The translations under genes and the position numbers were made by a program. Of a stretch of 64,000 nucleotides of DNA, positions 49,069-57,669 are shown one piece after another; the stretch's first letter is position 1, and every line of letters starts with the position of its first letter. The notes below the pieces were generated by a model, which had not been told where the DNA came from, did not search any database, and saw only the letters and a list, made by a program, of their open reading frames with translations. Source of the DNA: JAJDTT01 sp965116695 (GTDB taxonomy: Bacteria; Acidobacteriota; UBA6911; RPQK01; JAJDTT01); NCBI GenBank assembly GCA_965116695.1, contig OZ220706.1, forward strand, positions 3,286,001 through 3,350,000. The letters run 5' to 3'.

Positions 49069-51744
49069 ATGAATCTCCATTTCTTTCGCCAGTTTGAGCG
49101 CCATCTGGACGCCATCCCCGACCAAATGGCCCTGCAGGGAATCAATGACGACGGGCGGGAAGTCTTCACCTACCGCCGGATCGGACGGGAAGTCTCCTCC
49201 ATCGCCCTTTTCCTGCGGGATCACGGCGTCCGGGAGGGGGACACGGTGGCCATCCTCATGGAGAACCATCCGCGGTGGGGAATCGCTTTCCTGGCGGCGC
49301 AGAGCACCGGCGCCGTGATGGCGCCCTTCGACGTCCTCCACACGGACGAGACCCTGGCCTATCTCCTCGAGCACGCCGGCTGCCAGTTCGTGATCTGTTC
49401 GGAACGCTTCCATCCGCGGCTCGAGTCGATCTGGGAACACCTGGGCTACACCCTCCCGGTCCTGGCGGTCGGCGACGTTCCCGAGGCGGAGAATCAGTGG
49501 GACCAGGTGTTGGAAGAATTCGACGGGACCGCTTCCATGCCTCTGGTCGAACGGGGGACCGACGAGCCTTTCCTCATCCTGTACACGAGCGGCACCACCG
49601 GCAATCCCAAGGGAGTGGTCCTGAGCCGCCGGAACGTGTACCGGAACATGGGCGAGCTCCTGAAGATGATCCAGGTCTCCTCCCAGGACCATGTCCTTTC
49701 GGTCCTCCCGCTCTATCACGTGCTGGCGCTCGTGGCCAATTTCATCATCCCTCTCTACGCGGGAGCGAGGGTGACCTACCTGGACACCCTGGAGGCCCAG
49801 CGTGTGCTGCGCGCATTTCGCGAGGAGATGGTCACCATCTTCGTCTGCGTTCCCCAATTCTACTACCTGCTCCACCGGCGCATCCTCCAGGAGATCGGGA
49901 AACAGCCGCTGGTGCGCAGACTGGTTTTCCGTTGCCTCCTGGCCTTTTCCCGGTTCTGCAATCGACAGCTCGGCTTCAACCCGGGACGCACCCTGTTCCG
50001 GCCTCTGCACAGCAAGTTCGGCCTCCAATTCCGCTACTTCGGCGTCGGGGGCGCCCGCTTCGACGAGAAGGTGGCCCTGTCGTTGCGGGATCTGGGTTTC
50101 ACCATCATCCAGGCCTACGGGATGACCGAAACGGCGGCCCTCGCCACGCTCAACCCTCCCTCCACGCGGGAGCTGGGCTCGGTGGGAATGCCTCTGCCCC
50201 ATGTCCGGATCCGGATCCAGGACCCCGACTCGGACGGGATCGGACGCGTCCTGATCCGGGGCGAGAACATCATGCAGGGGTACTGGAAGAATCCCGACGA
50301 GACGGAGAAGACCTTTCGGGACGGCTGGCTCGACAGCGGCGACCTGGGCTACGTGTCCGAATCCGGGAGCCTCTACATCACGGGCCGGGACAAGGAGATG
50401 ATCGTCCTGCCTTCGGGGAAAAACGTCTTCCCCGAAGAGGTGGAGCACCACTACCAGAGCCACTGTCCCTACATCAAGGAGATGTGCGTGTTGGGCGTCG
50501 AGACGCCCGACGGAGAGGTCCAGGAACGGCTCCACGCCGTCATCGTTCCCGACTTCGACGAGCTGCGCAGCAACCAGGTGGTCAATTCGCAGGAGATGAT
50601 CCACTACCTGCTGGAAGGGATCTCCCAGGAGTTGCCCGCCTACAAGCGGGTCCACAGTTTCGCCATTCGGACCGAGCCCCTTCCCCGCACCACGACCCGC
50701 AAGATCAAGCGCTTCGTTCTTCAACAGGAGGTGGAGGCCGGCGCTGCAGACGAGCCGCCCGCCCGTTTCGAAGCTGCCAGCGCGCCCGCGACCCCGACCG
50801 AGGAACGGATCTTCGAGCTGCTTCGCCGGACCCGCAAGGCGCCGATCATCCACCGCGAGATGAACCTGGAGCTGGACCTCCGTTTCGACTCGCTGGAACG
50901 GGTGGAGTTCGTGTCGAGCCTGCAGGACACCTTCGGGGTCCGAATCTCCGACGAGGCGGCAGCCGAAATTCTCACCGTCGACGATCTGGTCCGGGCCGTG
51001 GAAGGAGCCGAATCGCCCGCCACCGAGGCGGAAGGGAGTTCCTGGCTCTCCTGGGGAGAGATCCTGGCGAACCCCCTGGAAGGACAGGATGCGGTCCTCA
51101 TGCGCAAGACGCTGGGCAAAGGGCGCCTGTCGGACCTGGCCTTCTACGCCACGGCCAAGACCGTCCATACGCTGGCCCGGGTCCTCTTCCGCGTCAAGAC
51201 CCGCGGCACCGAGAACCTGCCCCGCGAGTATCCGTTCATGCTCTGCCCCAACCACCTCAGCTACCTGGACGCGTTTCTGGTGGCGGCGGTACTTCCCTAC
51301 CGTTTGACCCGGCGGCTCTTCTTTCTGGGGTACAGCGACTACTTCGTGGGCCGGTTCACGTCGCTGGTGGGCCGGTTCCTCAAAGTGGTGCCGGTGGACT
51401 CGGACCGCTATCTCCGCCAGGCCCTGCGCCTGGGAGCCGAGGGGCTCAAGAAGGGGAAGGTTCTGTGTGTCTTCCCCGAGGGCACCCGCTCCATCGACGG
51501 CCGGCTGAAGCCGTTCCGGAAAGGACCCGCCATCCTTTCCACGGAACTCAAGGTGCCCGTCGTCCCGGTGGGGATCGCGGGGACCTACGAAGCCTGGCGC
51601 CGCGGCTCCAACCGGATCCGCCTCCACCCGGTGGAGATCACCTTCGGCAAGCCCTTTCTGCCGGAGCCGGCGGACTACCAGGAGGCGACCCAACGCATCT
51701 TCCGCTCCGTGGAGCAGTTGATTCCGACCCGGGAGCCGGTGTAG
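49069..51744 (+). CDS. Trifunctional fusion: AMP-dependent acyl ligase, ACP-like domain, PlsC acyltransferase
   Basis: An 891-residue protein. Residues ~1-560 are an AMP-binding acyl-CoA/ACP synthetase (ILYTSGTTGNPKGVVLSRRN, AYGMTETAA, GWLDSGDLGYV, KEMIVLPSGKNVFPEEVE). Residues ~590-650 are an acyl-carrier-like domain with a phosphopantetheine Ser in LRFDSLERVEFV. Residues ~670-891 are a PlsC 1-acylglycerol-3-phosphate acyltransferase with NHLSYLDAF (H and D catalytic pair), GRFLKVVPVDSDR and FPEGTRS. It resembles a rearranged Aas-type enzyme, which activates free fatty acids and uses them for phospholipid repair. The gene stands alone behind its own promoter. Confidence 0.88.
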   Translation: MNLHFFRQFERHLDAIPDQMALQGINDDGREVFTYRRIGREVSSIALFLRDHGVREGDTVAILMENHPRWGIAFLAAQSTGAVMAPFDVLHTDETLAYLLEHAGCQFVICSERFHPRLESIWEHLGYTLPVLAVGDVPEAENQWDQVLEEFDGTASMPLVERGTDEPFLILYTSGTTGNPKGVVLSRRNVYRNMGELLKMIQVSSQDHVLSVLPLYHVLALVANFIIPLYAGARVTYLDTLEAQRVLRAFREEMVTIFVCVPQFYYLLHRRILQEIGKQPLVRRLVFRCLLAFSRFCNRQLGFNPGRTLFRPLHSKFGLQFRYFGVGGARFDEKVALSLRDLGFTIIQAYGMTETAALATLNPPSTRELGSVGMPLPHVRIRIQDPDSDGIGRVLIRGENIMQGYWKNPDETEKTFRDGWLDSGDLGYVSESGSLYITGRDKEMIVLPSGKNVFPEEVEHHYQSHCPYIKEMCVLGVETPDGEVQERLHAVIVPDFDELRSNQVVNSQEMIHYLLEGISQELPAYKRVHSFAIRTEPLPRTTTRKIKRFVLQQEVEAGAADEPPARFEAASAPATPTEERIFELLRRTRKAPIIHREMNLELDLRFDSLERVEFVSSLQDTFGVRISDEAAAEILTVDDLVRAVEGAESPATEAEGSSWLSWGEILANPLEGQDAVLMRKTLGKGRLSDLAFYATAKTVHTLARVLFRVKTRGTENLPREYPFMLCPNHLSYLDAFLVAAVLPYRLTRRLFFLGYSDYFVGRFTSLVGRFLKVVPVDSDRYLRQALRLGAEGLKKGKVLCVFPEGTRSIDGRLKPFRKGPAILSTELKVPVVPVGIAGTYEAWRRGSNRIRLHPVEITFGKPFLPEPADYQEATQRIFRSVEQLIPTREPV

Positions 51745-51828
51745 CCCTCTCGCGCGGCCGCCGGCCCGAAACATCAAACCCGGGCTCCTCCCGCGACGAC
51801 TTCCGCCGCGGGCTGTTAACATGAAAAC

Positions 51829-52698
51829 ATGGCGGAGGCGCCCCCCTCACTCCCGCTCCAGCAACTGGACACGCTCTGGTTCCAGGTCGCGGGGACGCTC
51901 TGCAACCTGCGCTGCAGTCACTGTTTCATCAGTTGCGCCCCGGACAACCACGCGCTGGAGCTGATGGAAGCCCCGCGCATCTTCCGTTACCTGGACGACG
52001 CGCGGAGAATGGGGGTGAAGGAGGTCTACTTCACCGGCGGCGAGCCCTTCATTCACCGGTCCTTCCTGGCCATTCTCGAATCTGCGCTCCAGGATTTCCC
52101 GGTCTCCGTGCTGACCAACGGCGTCCTCATTGACGGGGCGAAAGCGGACCGGCTGCGCCGGATCGCCGCCAGCTCCCGTTTCTCCCTCGAGATCCGCATC
52201 AGCATCGACGACTACGAAGAGGAGCGAAACGACGCCATTCGCGGCAAGGGGACGTTCCGCAAGGCCCTGGACGCGTACAAGCTGCTTTACGACCGCGGCT
52301 TCCTCCCCATTCTCACCGTCACCGAGATGAGGGACTACCTGAACCCGCACGGGGGAGAGCGCGACCTTCACGCCCGCTACGCGAAGCTGCTCCGGTCCGT
52401 CGGCGTCGACCGGCCCCGGATCAAGGTCATCCCCATCTTCGAAATGGGAATGCTGCCGGCGCCCGGCGAGCATCGCGCCGTGACGCCGGAGATGCTTCGC
52501 GAGCTGGATCCGGACGCCCTTCAATGCTCCTCTTCGCGAATCGTGGCTCACGACGGAGTCTATGCCTGCCCCATCCTGGTGGGCGAGCCGGAGGCCCGAT
52601 TGGCGGATGATCTGGAGGGAGGCCTCCGGGACTGCTCCCTTTACCATTCCTCCTGCCACACCTGCTACGCCACCGGCATGACCTGCAAGAACTTCTGA
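51829..52698 (+). CDS. Radical SAM protein with extra C-terminal Cys cluster
   Basis: A 289-residue radical SAM enzyme. The cluster motif LCNLRCSHCF (C-x3-C-x2-C) is at about residues 25-33, followed by EVYFTGGEPF and the strand-turn SIDDYEEERND. The C-terminal part has CSSSRIVAHDGVYACPILVGE and CHTCYATGMTCKNF, like the auxiliary-cluster (SPASM-like) region of peptide- and small-molecule-modifying members. TAACAT with TG in front lies 6 bases before the ATG. The metallophosphoesterase follows 57 bases later on the same strand, and the two may act together. It is not QueE-like. Confidence 0.8.
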   Translation: MAEAPPSLPLQQLDTLWFQVAGTLCNLRCSHCFISCAPDNHALELMEAPRIFRYLDDARRMGVKEVYFTGGEPFIHRSFLAILESALQDFPVSVLTNGVLIDGAKADRLRRIAASSRFSLEIRISIDDYEEERNDAIRGKGTFRKALDAYKLLYDRGFLPILTVTEMRDYLNPHGGERDLHARYAKLLRSVGVDRPRIKVIPIFEMGMLPAPGEHRAVTPEMLRELDPDALQCSSSRIVAHDGVYACPILVGEPEARLADDLEGGLRDCSLYHSSCHTCYATGMTCKNF

Positions 52699-52755
52699 TG
52701 GGAGCGCCGGTTTTCCAACCGCCGAACTCCCGCGGCGCGATGCGGCGACGGACGA

Positions 52756-53573
52756 ATGGGTGATAGGAAATCGCTCCTGATGAACGAGAACCATCGGAGA
52801 GTCGCGCTTTTCGGAGGCGTCTACAACAACTACCTGGCGCTCGGCGAACTGGTGCGGGAGTGCCGCGCGTCCCATGTCGACGCCATCTTCTGCCTGGGAG
52901 ACATGGGAGGCTTCGGACCCCATCCGGATCGGTCCTTTCCGCTTCTGCGGTCCGGCGAGATCCGGAGCATCGCGGGAAACTACGACGTTTCGCTGGCGCA
53001 GGGCAATGAGGACTGCGGCTGCGGCTACACCGACCCCGCCGACAACCATTTCGCCCGGATCAGCTACGACTACACTTTCCGGAACACCTCCCGGGAGAAC
53101 AAGAAGTGGCTGGGAACGCTCCCGTCCCGCCTCTCCTTCGCACTGGGCCCGCTGAAGGTCCGCCTCTGCCACGGATCACCCCGCCAGGTGAACGAGTTCC
53201 TGTGGGACAGCACGTCCCCCGATCATCTGCTGGCCGGTTTTCTGGACCGGGACGGAGCGGATGTCCTCTGCTGCACCCATACGGGTTTGAAGTGGCACCG
53301 GGAGCTGCCCGGACAAAACACTTCTTCAACGTCGGAGTCATCGGCCGCCCCGGGAACGACGGGCGCACCAACGTCTGGTACACCGTCCTGGAATTCGACC
53401 GCCGCGGGTTCCGGTATGAGTTCCGGCCGCTCCGATACGATCACCAGCGGCTGGCGCGGGAGATGCGCGACGAAGGGCTGCCGGAGGAATTCGTGGAGAC
53501 CACGCGGACGGGATGGTGGACCACCTGCCTGGAGATCATGCCCTCCAGGGAACGGCGGAGCGGCCGATTCTAG
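52756..53573 (+). pseudogene. Metallophosphoesterase with a single-base frameshift
   Basis: The first 184 codons read as a calcineurin-like phosphoesterase: RVALFGGVYNNYLAL, IFCLGDMGGFGP, IAGNYDV, LCHGSP and CCTHTGLKWH. After about 53312 the frame changes. The rest of the domain (KHFFNVGVIGRPGNDGRTN, then WYTVLEFD) continues in another frame and ends at 53573. One extra A in the run of four at 53316-53319 would join the two parts. It is either a recent inactivating mutation or a sequence error. An internal start at 52780 is possible. It follows the radical SAM gene. Confidence 0.8.
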
Positions 53574-53608
53574 GGGGAGAAGCGCGAGCCGGCGGCCAGC
53601 GGCCGAAG

Positions 53609-53629
53609 CCGCCGGTTTCAAACCGGCGG
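53609..53629. terminator. Palindromic hairpin overlapping the queC stop
   Basis: A perfect 10-bp stem (CCGCCGGTTT/AAACCGGCGG) around a single base. It spans the queC stop codon and lies 36 bases after the convergent metallophosphoesterase stop, so it could terminate both. It has no run of U residues. Confidence 0.5.
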
Positions 53630-54283
53630 GGGAGCGGCGTAGGCCGTCCGATCGGGCACCCCCGATTCGGCAAAGGCGTCGATCCGTTCCTTGCACTTCC
53701 CGCAGACGCCGCAGTGCACCCCGTCCCGGGACTCGGCGCAACTGAGAGTCAGCTCCAGGGGCAGATCCCGTCCCAGCCGGATCACCTCGGCTTTGGACAT
53801 GCCCGCGAGGGGCCGCAGGAGACGCAGCGGGAAATCCAGGCCGCGGCTCAGCGTGCGTTCCAGACCCTCGAAGAATTCGGGTGTGGCGTCGGAGAAGGGA
53901 TTGGTGCCCAGGATGCCCAGAGCGATCCTGCCCACGGAATTGAGGCGGCACCACACCGCCGCCTTGACCAGGAGCACCAGGTTTCTCCCCGGTATCTCCC
54001 ACCGCTCGTCCGGTTCGTGGTAGCCGGGAATCCCGGCGCCGGAGCTGTGCCACAACCCCCCGTAGACGTCGCTCATGGGCAGATCCAGAACCTGCACCGG
54101 GTCGACGCGGGGATGAGCCACGGCTTGCAGGAAAGCGTCCAGACGCTCCAGTTCCTCACTTTCCCAGACCAGCCCGCATTTGACGTAGACGGGACTGACC
54201 CGTCGAGCCGGCCGGGTCAGCATGACCAGCATCACGCAACTGTCCAGTCCGCCGCTCACCAGGACAGCCGTTCGATCAGTCAT
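53618..54283 (-). CDS. queC: 7-cyano-7-deazaguanine synthase
   Basis: A 221-residue ATP-dependent enzyme converting 7-carboxy-7-deazaguanine to preQ0. The PP-loop is LVSGGLDSCVM and the zinc site is SCAESRDGVHCGVCGKC. The substrate region IPGRNLVLLVKAAVW and LGTNPFSDATPEFF match the family. It is the last gene of the overlapping lut-que operon, with its start 8 bases inside the end of queD. Products of this pathway feed queuosine tRNA modification, whose later enzyme queA lies at 60643-61668. Confidence 0.92.
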   Translation of the reverse strand: MTDRTAVLVSGGLDSCVMLVMLTRPARRVSPVYVKCGLVWESEELERLDAFLQAVAHPRVDPVQVLDLPMSDVYGGLWHSSGAGIPGYHEPDERWEIPGRNLVLLVKAAVWCRLNSVGRIALGILGTNPFSDATPEFFEGLERTLSRGLDFPLRLLRPLAGMSKAEVIRLGRDLPLELTLSCAESRDGVHCGVCGKCKERIDAFAESGVPDRTAYAAPPPV

Positions 54284-54716
54284 CCCCGCGGTACTCGGCG
54301 TAGGCGTCGTGCGTTTCCCAGAGCCGAACCGCCGTCACCGGCAGGCGGCTGGCCCGGGCTTCGTGGAAAATGAGCTTGGCGATGTTCTCGGCGGTGGGAT
54401 TGGCCTTCATCACGAAGGGTTTCTCCCCCACCTTGCGCAACGCTTCGATGAGGGGATCGTCCTCCCGCAGCAGCATCCGGTGATCCAACTGCCCGTCGAT
54501 GAAGCGCGCGACTTCCTTCTTCACGTCTCCGAAGTCGTAGACCATCCCCCGATGGTCCAACTCGCGGCTGGAGAGCTCGATTTCCAGGACTCCATTGTGT
54601 CCATGGGCGTGGGCGCACTTGCCGTCGTAATCCAACAGCCGGTGTCCGTAGCAAAAGTGCAGCCGCTTGACGATGGTGTGCCGGCCCGCAGCCATTTCCG
54701 AACCGCTCCGGCTCAT
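54276..54716 (-). CDS. queD: 6-carboxytetrahydropterin synthase (QueD/PTPS family)
   Basis: A 146-residue enzyme of the 6-pyruvoyl-tetrahydropterin synthase fold. Zinc-binding histidines are in HFCYGHRLL and HAHGHNGVLEIEL; the catalytic C-x3-H is KCAHAHGH. The FGDVKKEVARFIDGQLDHRML stretch and NPTAENIAKLIF match the family. ATG 54716 overlaps the lutC stop by 4 bases; an internal ATG at 54695 is less likely. It supplies 6-carboxytetrahydropterin for the queuosine route. Confidence 0.9.
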   Translation of the reverse strand: MSRSGSEMAAGRHTIVKRLHFCYGHRLLDYDGKCAHAHGHNGVLEIELSSRELDHRGMVYDFGDVKKEVARFIDGQLDHRMLLREDDPLIEALRKVGEKPFVMKANPTAENIAKLIFHEARASRLPVTAVRLWETHDAYAEYRGDD

Positions 54717-55408
54717 CCGCCTCCCTCCGTCAGGATCACGAACCACCTTCGGGGACCGTGCATCCCCTTGACCAGCACCTTTCCGATGTCCGCGGTCCGG
54801 CTCGGCCCCGTGACCAGGGTGAGCGCGCTTCCCTTCTCCCCGGGCCGAATCCTTTCGAAGAGCTGATCCATGTTGGAGAGCAGGTCCCCGTCGGCCAGAA
54901 ACACGATGTGGGTCTCGGGAAGAACGTTGAGCAGCCGTCCGCGTCCGGGCCCGACCGTCTGCACGATGGTCCCGGTCTCGGCAATGCCGAACGCGGCACT
55001 GGAGACGGAGACGGGAATCGCGGCCAACCGGTCCAACTCGATGGAGCGGGCGGCCAGTGTGATGGGGAGCCGGACCCGCCCCCGGTAGTGGTAGCTGAAG
55101 ACCAGGTTGGGAGTGGAGAATGACTCGGGCAGGCGCAGCCTGTAGGACAAACCGTGCTTGATGAAGATCTTCTCTTCTTCCCAGAAGACCTCGGTATGCC
55201 CGGTCTGCTCCAGGACCTGCGAGAGCACCTGGGCCGGGTTCCGGTTCCGGGCATCCAGAAACACCCCTCCGACCGCCTCCAGTTCCCGCCGGAAGACGTC
55301 CACCGGATCCTGGAACCTGGGGGCCTCGGGATAACCGGCCGGAAGCGGAGCCGGCGCCCCGGCGCCGCGGGCCGAACGAACCTTCTGCAGGATCCGCGGC
55401 CGGCTCAC
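54713..55408 (-). CDS. lutC: Lactate utilization protein C (LUD domain)
   Basis: A 231-residue LUD-domain protein, the third component of the LutABC L-lactate oxidising complex. The domain end has the conserved FGIAETGTIVQTVGPG, RLLNVLPETHIVFL and SALTLVTGPSRTADIG. The first ~30 residues are a flexible leader. Its gene overlaps lutB and queD by 4 bases each. Confidence 0.88.
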   Translation of the reverse strand: MSRPRILQKVRSARGAGAPAPLPAGYPEAPRFQDPVDVFRRELEAVGGVFLDARNRNPAQVLSQVLEQTGHTEVFWEEEKIFIKHGLSYRLRLPESFSTPNLVFSYHYRGRVRLPITLAARSIELDRLAAIPVSVSSAAFGIAETGTIVQTVGPGRGRLLNVLPETHIVFLADGDLLSNMDQLFERIRPGEKGSALTLVTGPSRTADIGKVLVKGMHGPRRWFVILTEGGG

Positions 55409-56823
55409 TCCCCCTCCTTGTCGAGCGCCCGGAACTGCTCCCGGAAACTCTGTTCAGGAAGCGGCGGCAGATCCCGGTACCGGTCCCACCCGCTGAAAGG
55501 GGGCATCGGCACCCGCATTCGCCCCTCCCGCACGAAGTAGGGCTGGACCCGGCGCACCAGGTTGCCCAGGAATCCATAGCGGCCGGGAGAGCTCATGGCC
55601 CAGGCCCAGAACTGCATGGCCCAGGCCTCCAGCGGCAGATGCCGGGCCAGGCGTTGCCGGCTCCGCTGGACCCGCTCCCGCAGCTTCAACAGGATGTGCG
55701 GAATCTCGATCTTGACCGGACAGGTCTCGTAGCAGGCGCCGCAGAGGGAGGATGCGAAGGGGTGTTCGGGCGCCGCCTCCACCGAGGTCAGTTGGGGAGT
55801 CAAAATGGCTCCGATGGGCCCCTGATAGGTGGAGCCGTAGGCGTGTCCGCCGATCCGCTGGTACACGGGGCAGACGTTCAGGCAGGCGCCGCAACGGATG
55901 CAGGACAGCGTCTGCCTCAATTCCGGGTCGGCCAGAATCCGGCTCCGGCCGTTGTCCACCAGCACCAGGTAAAATTCCCGCGGGCCGTCCCACTCTCCCT
56001 CCCGCCGGGGGCCGTTGATGAAATTGACGTAGCTGGTGCTCTTTTGTCCGGTGGCGCTCCGGGAGAGGAGCTTCAAAAACACCGCCAGGTCGCGGGCCCG
56101 GGGAATCACCTTCTCGATGCCCATGATGGCGATGTGCACCTCCGGCAGGGAGGCGCAGAGCCGGACGTTCCCCTCGTTTTCCACCACCACCAGCGTTCCG
56201 GTTTCGGCGACGCCGAAATTCACGCCGGTGATCCCGGCGCCGGCCGTCAGAAAATGGCGCCGCAGGACGGCTCTCGCCGTGGCCGTGATCGCCTCCACGT
56301 CGTCGGTGGGAGGCATGTCCAACTCGCGGCCGAAGAGCTCGACCACTTCCTCCTTCGACTTGTGCAGGGCCGGAGTCACGATGTGAAAGGGTGTCTCCCG
56401 GGAGAGCTGGATGATGTATTCGCCCAGGTCCGTTTCCACCGGGTCGAACTGGGCCCGCTCCAACTCTTCGTTGAGATGGATCTCCTCTCCCAGCATGGTC
56501 TTGCTCTTGGCCACCTTCTTGATTTCGCGCTCCTGGAGAAGGCCCACGATGAACTCCAGGGCCTCGGCGCCGGTGTCGGCCCAGATCACCTTGCCGCCCT
56601 GAGCCAGGACCTTCCGCTCCAACTCCTGGAGATAGTGATCGAGGCGGGAGAGGGTGTGAGCCTTGACGTCGTGGGCGTGCTGCCGGAGCTCTTCCCAGTT
56701 GGAGACCTCCGCGACCGCGCGGTCCCGGGACAGGAGCGACTTTTCCAGCGCCGGTTTGAGGTTGGCCTGGAGGTTGGCGTCGGACAAGACCGCCGACGTG
56801 TTGGGCCGGATCCTGTGCTGCAT
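55405..56823 (-). CDS. lutB: Lactate utilization iron-sulfur protein B
   Basis: A 472-residue LutB protein. The N-terminal LUD domain ends in NFGVAETGTLVVVENEGNVR, then SLPEVHIAIMG. The two [4Fe-4S] clusters lie in LSCIRCGACLNVCPVYQ and SLCGACYETCPVKIEIP. LutB transfers electrons between the lactate-oxidising subunits and the respiratory chain. ATG 56823 is 4 bases after the lutA stop. Confidence 0.92.
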   Translation of the reverse strand: MQHRIRPNTSAVLSDANLQANLKPALEKSLLSRDRAVAEVSNWEELRQHAHDVKAHTLSRLDHYLQELERKVLAQGGKVIWADTGAEALEFIVGLLQEREIKKVAKSKTMLGEEIHLNEELERAQFDPVETDLGEYIIQLSRETPFHIVTPALHKSKEEVVELFGRELDMPPTDDVEAITATARAVLRRHFLTAGAGITGVNFGVAETGTLVVVENEGNVRLCASLPEVHIAIMGIEKVIPRARDLAVFLKLLSRSATGQKSTSYVNFINGPRREGEWDGPREFYLVLVDNGRSRILADPELRQTLSCIRCGACLNVCPVYQRIGGHAYGSTYQGPIGAILTPQLTSVEAAPEHPFASSLCGACYETCPVKIEIPHILLKLRERVQRSRQRLARHLPLEAWAMQFWAWAMSSPGRYGFLGNLVRRVQPYFVREGRMRVPMPPFSGWDRYRDLPPLPEQSFREQFRALDKEGE

Positions 56824-56827
56824 CCAA

Positions 56828-57553
56828 CTACTCCTCGAACTTGGCCAGCAGCTCGGCCAGGTGCAGGGTCCGGACCGGGGACCCCCGGCGCTGGAGCAGT
56901 CCGCCGATGTGCATCAGGCAACTGACGTCGTTGGCCACCACGTAGCGGGCCCCCGACTGGTGAATGGTGTCCACCTTGTCCTCTCCGATGGCCGCGGAAA
57001 CATCGGCGAACTTCACCGAGAAGGTTCCGCCGAACCCGCAACACCGGGCGGCGTTGGGCATTTCGCGGAAGCTGACTCCATCGACGCCCTGGATCAGGAG
57101 GCGCGGCTGCCGGGCGATCCCCAATTCCCGAAGCTGGTGACACGAGTCGTGGTAGGTGACGGACTCCGGGAAACGGGCGCCGGTCCGGGTCACCCCCAGC
57201 ACCGAGACCAGGAAGTCGGACAGCTCGTAGGTCCTCCCGGCGATCTCCCGGGCCAGCCGGCCGTCCCGCGAGTCGGGAGGGAAAAGAGTCGGCACGAACA
57301 CCTTGAGCATGGTGGCGCACGATCCGGAAGGCACCACGACGGGCCCACTGCCGGCATAGGCTTCCAGGAATCCGCGGGCCACGGTGCGGCTCTCGTCGGT
57401 ATGGCCGCTGTTGAACGCCGGTTGGCCGCAACACGCCTGGCGTTCGTCAAAATCGACTTCCACCCCCAGCCGATTCAAGATCCTGAGGGTGCTCAGTCCC
57501 ACCTGGGGAAAGACCTGATCCACCAGGCAAGTCACGAACAGCGACACTTTCAT
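56828..57553 (-). CDS. lutA: Lactate utilization protein A (CCG domain)
   Basis: A 241-residue iron-sulfur protein with two CCG domains: FDERQACCGQPAFNSGH and MPNAARCCGFGGTFSVKF, each followed by further Cys/His ligands (SGSCATM, HDSCHQL). It is the first gene of the operon lutA-lutB-lutC-queD-queC, with gaps or overlaps of 4, -4, -4 and -8 bases. It acts in L-lactate oxidation to pyruvate. Confidence 0.92.
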   Translation of the reverse strand: MKVSLFVTCLVDQVFPQVGLSTLRILNRLGVEVDFDERQACCGQPAFNSGHTDESRTVARGFLEAYAGSGPVVVPSGSCATMLKVFVPTLFPPDSRDGRLAREIAGRTYELSDFLVSVLGVTRTGARFPESVTYHDSCHQLRELGIARQPRLLIQGVDGVSFREMPNAARCCGFGGTFSVKFADVSAAIGEDKVDTIHQSGARYVVANDVSCLMHIGGLLQRRGSPVRTLHLAELLAKFEE

Positions 57554-57650
57554 GGCGACGTCCGCGCAGTCGTCCGGGACAGGACCGAATTCATGCCCCG
57601 GTTTCCGCGGCTCGCCCAGTCTACTACGGGCGCCTCCTCCCCTGCCGGGC

Positions 57651-57659
57651 TGCTATAGT
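57651..57659 (+). promoter_or_regulatory. Extended -10 promoter of the thioredoxin gene
   Basis: TGCTATAGT (57651-57659). No good -35 is seen, but an extended -10 can act without one. The upstream GTG at 57658 lies inside this box, so translation more likely starts at ATG 57670, 10 bases later. Confidence 0.45.
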
Positions 57660-57669
57660 GTTAGCAGGA

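Noticed and set aside
49275..51824. An 849-residue plus-strand ORF in a second frame of the acyl synthetase gene
   Set aside because: Its translation is Arg/Pro/Gly-rich without motifs, whereas the 49069 frame shows all AMP-ligase and PlsC motifs.
51829..52698. QueE (7-carboxy-7-deazaguanine synthase)
   Set aside because: The protein is longer, lacks the QueE-type substrate motifs, and has an auxiliary Cys cluster; it is also separated from queD/queC by the phosphoesterase and on the other strand.
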